Below are positions 39,082-49,725 of a stretch of DNA of 64,000 bases, in pieces. The position numbers and the translations under genes were made by a program. This DNA comes from Ooceraea biroi (lineage: Eukaryota > Arthropoda > Insecta > Hymenoptera > Formicidae). Location of the stretch: assembly GCF_003672135.1 (NCBI RefSeq), contig NC_039506.1:14446001-14510000 (forward strand), read 5' to 3'. The first letter of the stretch is position 1. The number at the start of each line of letters is the position of its first letter. The notes under the pieces were generated by a model. It was not told the DNA's origin. It did no database searches and worked only from the letters and a program-made list of their open reading frames with translations.

Positions 39082-40397
39082 GACATTATTTAATATTTCA
39101 TTAAAATTATAACCTACAGTTATTAATTATTTTATTTTCTATTATTTTCCGATGCCTGAAAAACTAAAGTTTCATATAAACGTTAATCTTCTTAGTATTT
39201 TCAGTACTTGCTCACATTTGCTGCGTTATAATCTCAGAAAGAAAGAAAAAAATACCTTTTAATATCGGTACATCAAGAACGTTTAACGTTAAAACTCTCA
39301 AATATTATAAATATGTACATAGTTCTTCAATTTTATCATTCTTTTCTGGTGCATCGCACCGAATTTCATTTCGCGTGGTCCACTGCCATCCTCATCCTCA
39401 CCCTGCGTTATTCGCCTTGAGCAGAGAGGCGAGCGAGGAGGTAACGGGAAGTCGCAGCGACGGTATAACGGTTATAAATAATACGAACGCCGAAATTGCG
39501 TGGATAAAGCATCCCCGTAAACCGCCACCGCCATCGTATGCGTCGCGGCGCGTGGATAACGCGTCGCGCAGATTCTCGCGAGATTGCTCGAACGTGGATT
39601 CCGTCTCTCGCAGAATCGGAACAACTTCGCGCGCGCCATTATCCCTTACGACGAAGTATTGTTACAAAGTACGGTTATCGCATTTAATGCCGACAAGGGC
39701 TACAACGCGCGCGCTGGCGGCAACATGGCGTTACCTTCGCCTGCTGGTTGTCTACTGCAACGTCGTCGTCGTGAACAAGGGAGGTATCTTGTTACATGTC
39801 TATGCGTCAGACGCACGATGCATAGACAAGGGGCCGCTCTCATCCTCCGCGTAATCTTCATGCAAACGTCTAACAATGTCGTCGCAGCTATGCCGGATCG
39901 CACGCATACTTTGCGTTCACGTCCGCGCGTGGCTGCGACGCGATGCAAGGATTTATGATTCTCTCTGTTTCTCTCTCTCTCTCTCTCTCTCCCTTGTTCT
40001 CCTTAGCAGGAATGAGATAGATACTGATGCAAGGGGAGAAAAAAGGATGAAATAAAATTCTGTATTACGTTATAACGACGTTAAAACGTTACATTGTGTT
40101 ACAATGCCCGCTGCTGCTAGCTTCTAGTTAACTGCCGGCTAAAGTTTCGCCGGAGATAACTGCTTCTCCATCACCATTAAGTGCTCTGTTCTTGTGAAAT
40201 CTATTAATGTTATCTAGAACGGCTTTATCTAGAACTGAGGAGTTTTATGCTTTTAGATTCGGAACAATTGCGCCCATTTAACGTCCCAGAACGAGAAAGA
40301 GAAGGAGAAAATTAAGATGTTTTTAAACGAAACCGCCTCGAAGAGTCCTCTCTAATCCTGAGACTCATGAAGGTCGCGTGAAACGATTATCTATTAA
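39082..40397. other. No supportable gene; contains (CT)n run
   Basis: CpG-rich sequence with a CT dinucleotide run at 39970-39991. The 159-codon ORF at 39375-39854 overlaps ORFs in two other frames and on the other strand, and no motif is seen. Confidence 0.5.
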
Positions 40398-40453
40398 TTG
40401 CAGCGCTTAGAACATATACTATATGTATATAGTATATGTTCTAAGTTGCAGCG
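40398..40453. mobile_element. 40-bp hairpin insertion flanked by 8-bp direct repeats
   Basis: Positions 40406-40445 form a perfect 18-bp stem (CTTAGAACATATACTATA and its complement) with a TGTA loop. It is bordered exactly by TTGCAGCG at 40398-40405 and again at 40446-40453. An 8-bp duplication fits insertion of a hAT-type foldback element, or what remained after internal deletion of one. Confidence 0.7.
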
Positions 40454-40510
40454 TCATTAAAAAACAGATTATACAATTGTGACAATTATGTGTTATTTAT
40501 ATTTTATACA

Positions 40511-40541
<31 letters not shown>

Positions 40542-40766
40542 GCCAAATACCACTCACTCACTCACTCACTGACTCATCAACGTGCAGCCCGAACCACTGC
40601 ACCTATCGACTTGAAATTTTAAGGGTATATTCCTACTATCACGTAGGTGCTCACTAAGGGAGGGTTTTCCGAAATTCCACCCCTAACGGGTGAGAAGGTG
40701 TAAAATGTGTTTTTATTTAATTCTACACATAAATATCGCGGGCGAAGTCGTGACGGGGGATGCTAG
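40511..40766 (+). mobile_element. Helitron-like non-autonomous element, 256 bp
   Basis: It begins TCTATATATATATA directly after an A, has the block AAGCCAAATACC followed by an ACTC repeat, and ends with a GC-rich ...CGCGGGCGAAGTCG segment closing in GCTAG followed by T. A TC start, a CTAG-type end, an A|T insertion point and a GC-rich segment just inside the 3' end fit Helitrons. I recognise this layout from insect Helitron-like repeats (recall). The 3' hairpin is mutated. It has no coding capacity. Confidence 0.65.
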
Positions 40767-42475
40767 TAATACATATAACATAAGACTCAAAATGTAGAAT
40801 TTATTGCATGCTCGAGGAGTTTTTTATCTTCTCAAGAGTCTCGGTTCTTACAGTTGATTGACGTTTATTTATTTTTTACGGCTAATTTTTTACGGCTAAG
40901 CAATAACATTAGAATATTACAACGTTGCCAGTATAGTCATCTCACGTGTACTTTAATTGGCGAACTTAATAAGTATTTTCTTGCTCTCCGTTTTCCGCTC
41001 GCTTTCATCGCGCTCGCACAACAATTCCGCCCGAGCAAATCTAAATTACCACCCATGCGCGGTAATTACCATGGGGTCTAAGAATGCACCATCGAGTCGT
41101 TTTTATTGGCTATATAAGAGTGCTAATAATTGCACTCTTTCTCTCTTTCTTTTTTCAGTTTTGCTCGTCGTAAAATATACAGTAGCTCTTTTTCCTTTTT
41201 CCTATTTTTCCCACCTTTATATCTGTTCAACTTTCTCTTTCGTTCTTCTCGCAATCCTCTGGCACGTCTAACTCTTTTTCTGATTCTTTTACTTGGCACA
41301 TTTTTTTTGTGCTTCTCGCTTCTCTACATTGTGTTTAAACATTGCGATGGATTCTCTTTGCACCCTCTTGCGTCATTATTCTCGCGATCAATATGTTCGC
41401 ATTATGGAGAACTTTTTAAAGAAACTCGAGATAGTAAACGCGACTTTTGTCACGCATGGAACTTTCGGATATGAATACCTATCAGTTGATTGTGGACCTC
41501 GTTGATATCATGTTCCCCTTTCGACGTAACAGCTGCAATGTTCCTTCGATTTTCATTGCGTGTTGAAGTATGAATGATCTAAATCAATAACTGCAGGTTT
41601 AATAACGCATCCTGGATGTGGAATGAAATTGAAATATACCGTGCAGCAGTCGCTTTGAATCACATTATTACGGCGTCATAAAGAATATCGTGATTAATTC
41701 TTCGGCTTCTCGTCCTCCGATGAGTCGAACGGAACTTTAGCGTGCTATTTTAACATCGCCATTCAGCTCGTGTTCCGGGCGCGCCGCCCCGAGACGCTCT
41801 GCGTTAATACATTCCGCTTTGTTATCCTCCACTTAAACGAAGAACGGGCTATGCAAAACTCATAGTTCCAAGACAGTATTCAGCGCGCGATCCCTTTCGC
41901 TGGTAGGGGAACCCGAGTAATCCCGGTTGCTTCAACGCGTCCTTCCCGCTCGCGCGTAATTGAAAGGATATTAATAAGTACAGTCTAGTCGGGGCCGGAG
42001 AGGCAAAACGTAAATGAACTTGGCGAAGATATATGTCACGGATCTTAGAGTATTACGTGAAAGCGCGCTTGTCTCTTTCTGATCGTAGCACTGGCTACAT
42101 TAGAGCGTGGGGTGCCTGAAGATTCGCCATTGAAACCCGCGCTACATTCTGGGGAGTAATAGCTCGTCCTCTCTTCTTCTTCCGCGACTCGTCTGTCGTT
42201 TCCGTTTCTATCGCTCGGCAAACCGTACTCACCGTCTCACTCTCGCGGAATAATGGGCATAAAAGCAGCTGGAATAATTAATACCGGCAATTGGACGGAA
42301 GATCAACTCGTAAATTGTTTACGGGAAAATGGGGGCCGTTTCGCGCGCGGAAGTAGTGCTAGAAATATGTTCATAATCGCGCTTACGTATTCTAAACCGT
42401 CTGGCCCGGCCATGACTGAAATGTTTTTCAATAGTAATCTTCATCGTATGAACAATGAAATGTGATGCAATACCA
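40767..42475. other. No supportable gene
   Basis: Mixed composition with a pyrimidine-rich tract at about 41130-41300 on the plus strand. The short ORFs there (for example 114 codons at 41130-41474) are Phe/Ser/Leu-rich because of that tract. I see no motif. Confidence 0.5.
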
Positions 42476-42686
42476 CACTGAGAAAAATTTCCATCGGATA
42501 AACCGATTAAGTAGTGTATCCGATTGTTACTCTTGTTTTCCGATTAAATGATGGATATGTCCGATTACCTTCATCAAATATGTCCGATCATTTTCTTTGT
42601 CTTTTATACAATTTAATCGGATATATCCATTTGTTACTATTTAATTGGATTATCCGATTAGATAGGCCATGATATTTTTCTTAGTG
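42476..42686. mobile_element. CACTG-ended MITE, 211 bp
   Basis: The left end reads CACTGAGAAAAATTTC and the right end, complemented, CACTAAGAAAAATATC. The interior carries at least six copies or near-copies of the motif TCCGATTA/TAATCGGA in both orientations, often preceded by GGATAT. The ends resemble CACTA/Chapaev-type termini, but the flanks (CA on both sides) do not settle the duplication length. It has no coding capacity. Confidence 0.6.
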
Positions 42687-42967
42687 CAGCTGTTAGCTGA
42701 CTGATCAGGAAGAAAAATTGATTTCTAACAATTTCCGAGTTTACTAAATGGATAAAGGGATAAAAATGCGGCTACCGTAATCGTGAAACCGTAAACGTTC
42801 CTTCTTCCGTCTTGGAAAATTCTTGGTACTGCAGGGCGAGCGAATGTTCTGCGGTAATTTTTCATGGGGATGCTGGGCGCGATTCGGCCAAGGTAAATAT
42901 TCAGTTCCTGCGAGACACCGTGACGGGTGACAAGAGACACCCTGGATCTTCCATTGTCGCACAAGCA

Positions 42968-44351
42968 CACAGTGGTCCAGGAGACACGAAAAAGTGGCCA
43001 AAAGTCCGACTTCAGATAATTTTGATTTGAATTGTATACTTACGTACTAATATAACGTTTTCGAGGTCGCTGATTATGAATATAATATTGAAATCATAAA
43101 AATCCAAATGGCGGATTCAAAATGGTAGCTCACAATGAAAAAATGAATTGAATTTGCTCAAAATAGTTCATCACTTTCTAAAACATTAATTTTTACTATG
43201 TGATGTTAATGTAATGCGATGAATCGACTTATACAGCCATGGACAAAATTATTAGGCACCCTACTTATTTAACTAACTTCCTTCTAATTTATAAGGAAAT
43301 AAATAACATCATCTTTATAAATATTAACATTTATTCTCTAAACAATCATACAAACTAATATTTGGTTGGTCCACCATTGTATTTTATAACTTCTGTTCCT
43401 CTCAGGTAAGCTATGCACTAGTCGCTTGCATATAGAAGGTGATATCTTCTCTCATTCTTCAGGGACCGTTTTCTTGAGTTCAGTAATAGAATTGCACTTG
43501 CGAGTATAGATATATTTCTTTACACATAATAATCACGTCCGTAGTCATCAAAGTCAAAATACAAACTGAAGAAGTTTCAGAGTAGTATTGTTATTCCCAT
43601 AAGAAAGATATTGAACTTCGTACCTCAATCGTTTGAACCATTCACAAGGTCGATAGAATGAAAACAACATATAAACATAAAGTTTACACTTATTCAGTTC
43701 CGAGATATTTGCGAGAAACAAGATGCCTAATAATTTTGTCCATGGCTGTATGATATTTTTGTTGTAATAAAGATTATTATTTTTCCACGCGCGACACAGG
43801 AAATTGCATGAACCACAAGCGCCGACCATGGCGCACGCACTGAGTTTTCATGGAATTTCTTGATCAAATCTGAAAAGGTGTAAATTTGTGCAGGCTAGGA
43901 TTGTAGTATATTCCATAAACTTCACATTGGTGTTTCAAAAATATTTTTTTGAAGTGGAGTTTTCTAGAGTAATCAAACGATAGCAGCAACATTACTAAAA
44001 CTTACGCAATTTACGAGTAAAGCATCTTATTTATTAAATTAGTGTGCATATTTTTTTAACTTTTTCTTTCTTCCGATAAAGTTTCTACACGAATGTGTAA
44101 AACAAAATAAAAAATGCTTATAAAAATACTTTATAAAACTGATAACGAATTGCAACAACATAAGCTTTCTAACGAAACATTAATTCCTATTTTCGTATTC
44201 GAACACACACCAATGGAACAATAATTAATTATTATGCGTAAAAATTGTTTTATATGTTCATTAACATGTTTAGATAATGATGACATACAGTTTTTTCCTC
44301 AATTCTGTAATTGACTTTTGGCCACTTTTTCGAGTCTCCTGGACCACTGTG
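42968..44351. mobile_element. DNA transposon remnant with 39-bp TIRs, host of a nested Tc1-like element
   Basis: The left terminus (42968-43006) starts CACAGTGGTCCAGGAGACAC. The right terminus (44313-44351) is its reverse complement with one mismatch in 39. Removing the nested Tc1-like element (43234-43748 plus one TA) leaves about 867 bp. I found no transposase for the outer element, so it is a non-autonomous copy of unassigned superfamily. AGCA occurs at or within one base of both ends and may be the target duplication. Confidence 0.7.
43234..43748. mobile_element. Tc1/mariner-type element, 515 bp, internally deleted
   Basis: The left end CAGCCATGGACAAAATTATT and the right end (its complement) form a terminal inverted repeat of about 27 bp, flanked by TA at 43232-43233 and 43749-43750. 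On the minus strand between about 43358 and 43500 the translation gives SITELKKTVPEE, a stop, then EKISPSICKRLVHSLPERNR and WWTNQ. This is the typical end of a Tc1-like transposase in which the expected Trp is TGA. The DDE catalytic region is missing. Confidence 0.85.
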
Positions 44352-47300
44352 GAGCAGTGAGAATCCAGCGCGCGATCGCAAATGGATCCAGCAGTCTCGC
44401 CCCGCTCGTTTCGTAAATCGGGCGCATCCCTTCGGTCAGAGGTGCGAGCTCGACTGCGCGACGAAATGAAGCGCGGATTCTCGCGCGGATTCTTACACGG
44501 ATTCTCGCGCGGAATTCGACTTGCTCCAACCCGGTGACGATCATTTCCACGGTCCGTCCTGCGAGATCTCCGAAGGGCAACTTGGGAGTCACGTGAATGC
44601 GGAGGAAAACAAATTGTATGGAAAGATGAAACGGTCCTAATGGACTCTCGGAGAGGAAGCGGTATTACGCGGCAGATGTAAAGAGTCGAAGGGAGAGGGA
44701 GAATGGACGAGCGAGCGGGAACGAGAGAAGTGAGTCTTTGTAAGCGAAACGCCACCATGGTGAGAGGAGAGCGGCGAACGACTGCAGCAGCGACTGGCGA
44801 ACACCGTCTCGGATTTCGCGAAGCCCTCTTCTTCTCGTCTTTCTCTCGACTGTTGCGCGAAATATTATTCAAAGCGGCGAGGGAACGGCGAAGGGACGAC
44901 GGGGTGGTAACGACGAATCGGGTGGCAGGCGGTAGGAGTAAGTAGGTGGCGGTTGAATGCAACCCTCCTGCGAATGCGACCGTCGGCTTCTCCATCCTCG
45001 GTTTCCCTCCGCTCTCTCCTGCCTCGTGCTAGGCAAGCGGGAGTTGTCTATCCCGCCGCTAACTTCATTTAAGTTTTGATCCTTTTACGGAGCACTCTCC
45101 ACGCTAACTTTCCATATCGAGCATTGAAGGAGACACTTTAAAATCGCGAACGGGGAGGACTATTGAACCCCCTGTGCCCGATAGGCCAGCCGGGGTGTGG
45201 CCACCGTATCGCCGCTCGCGGTTGTGTATTTTGTGGACAGGGGTTGCACGAGACAGAACGAGAGCAAAGAGAGACGAGGAAGAAAGAAAGCGAGTGAGAA
45301 TAAGAGGGGATGAAGAAAGGGAAAGAAAGTAAGCTCGGGTGGAAGAGAGCAGAGAGAAAGTACGCGAATCACAACGATGATGACGACGACGAAGGGGTCG
45401 AAGGTGCGGATGGTGCGCTCAGCTCACAAACCCACTAACCAGAGTAGGGAAAGAGCGGTAGGGAGGCAAGGAGGCAAAGAAACTCGACTTTTATTACATC
45501 GAGTCACTGGAAATGAGGCGCAGTTCGCCGGATTATACACTGCGCTAAAATGCAGATACAAATTCCCCACCGAGCGCCTCATGACCTCATTCTCCTCTTC
45601 CTCCTCCCCGGTCACCTTCTCTGCCTGCCCGTTGCTCCTCCACTATCCCGTCCTCCATACTCGCAACCGCTTATTCTCCTTTCGCTGTTTTTCCTCTTTT
45701 TCTTCCCAACCTCCGTCGTTCAAACCCTTTTCGTTCCTTTTATCACCCACTAGTCCGATGCTTGCTTGTACTTCACCATTAACCCCCTCACCCCTGCCGT
45801 AAGCCGCGTGCTCCGCCATTCGCCGTCGTTAAATCCCTTGCAAAACGGTAACTCACGCCCTTTTATCTTGCCGGACAGCCGCTGCGCGCTTCTTCGTCAT
45901 TGTTACGCGTCATCCACGAAGCGAGAAGGGGTGGAAAGTGAAAGGGGGTTGCCGAGTGTCACTCTGCGCCTTATCCACCGCGGCGAGACCGCCGCGCGCT
46001 AAAGCCGACCGGCGGCTGACGGCATTAAAACGCTTTTACCGGTGCTCGCATTCGACTGTACTGGAGCTTATTACCATTACTGAAAAGGAAAAAAAAAGCA
46101 AGAAAGAAAACCCCTGAAGACCCTGCATTGTGCGCGCATTCGTGGGGGATGATGATTCCAACAACGTTTCGCGTTTATTCCAGCGCAGCGTAATTCGTTT
46201 TTATTCATCAGGTCGCCCGTAATCGCGTTCATGTATCCATCTATGCACTTATTAGATAAATTGGATGAAACAAATTCGATGGAAACATTTTGACAAAGTG
46301 GATTACTCTCAACCCTTCCGTTCCCACCGTAGCGACATCGCTGCACGCCTATTCTATCAATTTTATTCATTTACTTATTCACCGGCGCGCGAAGCGCTCA
46401 AAGATCGACTTCCACCGACGAGTAAGCTCGATCTGCCCTAATTTTCGTCATTAACGCTAATGCCGTTACGTATTATGCGAGCTATTTAGTACCCTCACAT
46501 TACCGATAATTATTCCACGTTCACAGCAACGCTATCACGATCGCGCCTCGGAATGATCCGTGCAAAGCATATTATCGATCTTGCTTCACCGCACTTGATT
46601 AAAATACACTTGGAACGCACTGCCGGGAGATTCCCCGTGCAGACGACAGAAGTCGTCTACGATGAGACAGTGCATCTTTCGCGATGCCGAGCGGGGCTTT
46701 AGAAGTTCGCGGCATTTCGCACGTTATCGGTTGCGAGCGTATCGGATACATCACACATCGCGAGGGCTCTAACGTTACTGATATCGATTAAACCACCGTT
46801 CCGAGGACGAGCGTCTGGAACGTGCTTAGGGCGCTGGAAAGGCCGGAGGATCGGAGAGAGGAGAAGAGCACGAGGGAGAGGGCAGGGCAGAGAGATGAGA
46901 CGAATTTTCGTTGAGGAAAGAAAGAAATCTCTTAACGGTTCTCTCCGTGTCCGGTGTATGTAACACACGGATACAGATGCACACACGCATACACACATGT
47001 CACACGGACGTAAGCGCGTGTACACGCCTTCGGGGATCCTTTTGTGCCCGCGCCACATTATAGGAACTGGTGCATTAGACAGAGTAATACGGCTGGAGGA
47101 ATTCCAATTGCAGCGCGGCCACGTCGTTCGGTTTAACGATTTCGTCGGACCTCAGAGAGGGAATACGTACAGCACTCGTATACGAACGGACGCGGGGAGA
47201 ACGGGCTTGCATATAGACCACTTCGTTGACATGTTTAAAGACCGTCATAGATCTCCCATGACCGGGGAGAATTACACGTTGCCTTGGGCCGCGCAAATGT

Positions 47301-49039
47301 ATCAATATTCATCCCGTCGATTTGCCTGTCGTAAAATACGGGCGACACGACTCGGAGGCTGCGATGCGCGGTGCGTGGAAACGCAATCATTATCGCAGTG
47401 CAAGCATTATATGTATACTCATTGCTCATTGCTCGTCTCATGTACTTCGAGAAACGTTGATTTTATTGGAAATTAAAAAGTAAATTCAAATTTTGTATAG
47501 TATTGATTGAATTTAACTTTGGCGACGTAAGAAATATTTTATATCAGAATTGTATTTGGAGAAGGAGCTTCGTACATAATAATATTTTATCTTTCTGTAG
47601 AGAAGAGCTCTCTCTCTTTCTTTTTATATCTCTTGTCAGAAAAATAGGAATGTGAATTAATAAATAATTGTTTTTAAAAAACCTACATCGAATCTATATT
47701 ACGTTAGATAATTTCAGAATTTATTTGCAGGTAGATTGATTATGAGCACGGTCGTTTCAGTATTAATACATTAATAACATTCTGACAATTAATTTTGATT
47801 TATATATAGATCGGTAAATCTCTAACCGCGAAATAATTTTGATAAAACTTTTTTCTCGATACATAGATTTGCGCGTAACATTTCGACGATGGTCTGGCTA
47901 AAATGCGTGATTTATGTAGAAACACGCGAAATATTTTTACAGGAAAGTAGGGGGGTGGAAAAAAGATCATAAAAACTCTTCAAGATACAAGTACAATAAA
48001 TTTAGATAATTTTATCAGTTCTGCTGAACTTTCGTACATTGGACTTGCTTCATCAGTCTTGAGTCAACAGTTTGCAGTGATCTGTTCTGCTAGCACACGA
48101 ATCTCTGTTTTGATCAGACTACTTGCAATTTTATTGCAAACATTTGATCGCATCAAGGTATCCATCGACCACGGTAAAATTCATTTGTATTTTATAATAA
48201 AATCTGAATGAGATAATTTTAATAACGTCATAATTGTTGCAAACGCTTTTCCTGATTGAACTATCTTCTATTATGAATATCTATTTAATTATATTTTTAA
48301 TTTATTATTTTTAATCTAATAATCTAATTTTTAATCTAAATACTCGAATTATTAATGTTATTATAATTTAGTTTTTCGGACAGTATAAATGTTTAAATAT
48401 TTTGCTGAATTTATATTACATTTAATCGAAAATACTTCATACAATTATTAAATGAATTGTCATAAGTGATTCTTTAACAACTATGTCAATAGTGTATGTA
48501 TGTGCTGTTTTTTAATAAGTATTTTAATTGGAAGAATTTTTAAGCCTATATTTTATTGTTTTTGTTTGTACACTTAGATTTTACATTTTATGTGAAATTG
48601 ATAACAACAGAGACAGACGATCAAAGACTAATTCGTGTAAGCAAATTCAAACGTGATCAAACTAACGAAATAAACATTTTTGAAATAGAAAAAGAGCTGA
48701 ATCTATAATAAGATATCTTCTCAGAAATTATTAAGTATCTGATATGCACGATATATAAATAAGATAAAGTTCCGATTCAAATAAATATAAATTATATAAA
48801 AATTTTACTAATATTTCTCACTTCTAATCGAGAAGTTTTGTAGAATAATAAATTGTTATAAATAACACACAATACTGCAAGAACGCTTTTAACTGTTATA
48901 CATCAATTAAACTCAATTATTACTATGCAATAAATAATTCATACGTCACATACATATCAATCTTTATATAGTGAGTTTTTAATTATTTAATAATCTAATC
49001 GATCTTATCTTATTACGTCGCTATTGATGTCGATGCCAT
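44352..49039. other. No supportable gene; strand-asymmetric tracts
   Basis: This stretch contains a purine-rich run at about 45240-45365 and a pyrimidine-rich run at about 45590-45790. The largest ORF of the window (241 codons, minus, 44270-44995) ends inside the TIR of the neighbouring transposon and has no motif. From 47.5 kb the DNA becomes AT-rich. A segment near 48000-48180 could be upstream transcribed sequence of the P450 gene (possible donor after ATCAAG), but this is a guess. Confidence 0.45.
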
Positions 49040-49042
49040 TAA

Positions 49043-49149
49043 GGCCCGTTCTACAATCAGTCATATAACAACGCGATACGACATCCGATAATGCAATACG
49101 CATGCGCTCGACATCCGTTAGCGATATACGACTGATTGTAGAACGGGCC
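49043..49149. mobile_element. PIF/Harbinger-type MITE, 107 bp
   Basis: GGCCCGTTCTACAATCAGTC at the left end is repeated as its reverse complement at the right end. TAA directly borders both ends (49040-49042 and 49150-49152), the 3-bp duplication typical of Harbinger. The interior has no ORF. It lies about 580 bp upstream of the first P450 start codon. Confidence 0.8.
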
Positions 49150-49152
49150 TAA

Positions 49153-49725
49153 TGAAAAACATGAAATGTAGAGTAGATAAAAGTTTGAAAATACAATCTT
49201 GTGCGTTTGTTGCCGAAATCTTAATGTCAAGTGAGAGAGAACGAAAACAGCATTTTCGACAGTCTTCGATTTATGCTATCTTTATTATGATTACAAAACT
49301 GCTCTGTATTTGTGTGTAACGCGTGAGGGATATAAATTTTTGCAGACGTTAAATATTTACTGCATCTGCAATCTGCAAAAACAGTTTAAACGAATATTGC
49401 ACGATTATTTAATTGCGTAACAAACGTTTCGGAAATATTTTACTTACAACATTGCGGTATATTTATTGCGCAAATTATACATTTTCGATTGCAATAAATA
49501 AATAAATAAATTACAAATATTCTCTTATGTTTCTACTATTAAAATTATAAAATCTCTTTAAATCACATAGACTTATTATAATGTTCACTGAACACGTTTA
49601 TTTGATAAATTTAGGAGATCGTGGCGATCAACTTTGTCATCGATTGGGATATTTTGTAACATACAAGTACGATCTAAGGACTGGAACAAGAACTCAACTT
49701 ATCTTCATTTATAACATCAACGAAG
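49153..49725. other. Upstream region of P450 gene 1
   Basis: AT-rich sequence before the start codon. A short upstream ORF begins at 49581 and overlaps the P450 start in another frame. I see no clear TATA box or known operator. Confidence 0.4.

Noticed and set aside
44270..44995. Longest ORF in the window (241 codons, minus strand)
   Set aside because: Arg/Ser/Pro-rich with no motif. It contains a short tandem repeat of CGCGGATTCT and ends inside a transposon TIR; GC-rich chance ORF.
46997..47476. 159-codon plus-strand ORF
   Set aside because: No recognisable domain, ORFs on the opposite strand overlap it, and it begins beside a CA-rich low-complexity tract.
48000..48190. Possible 5' non-coding exon of P450 gene 1
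   Set aside because: An initiator-like start and a GTATCC donor can be imagined, but no acceptor pairs convincingly and no transcript evidence exists.
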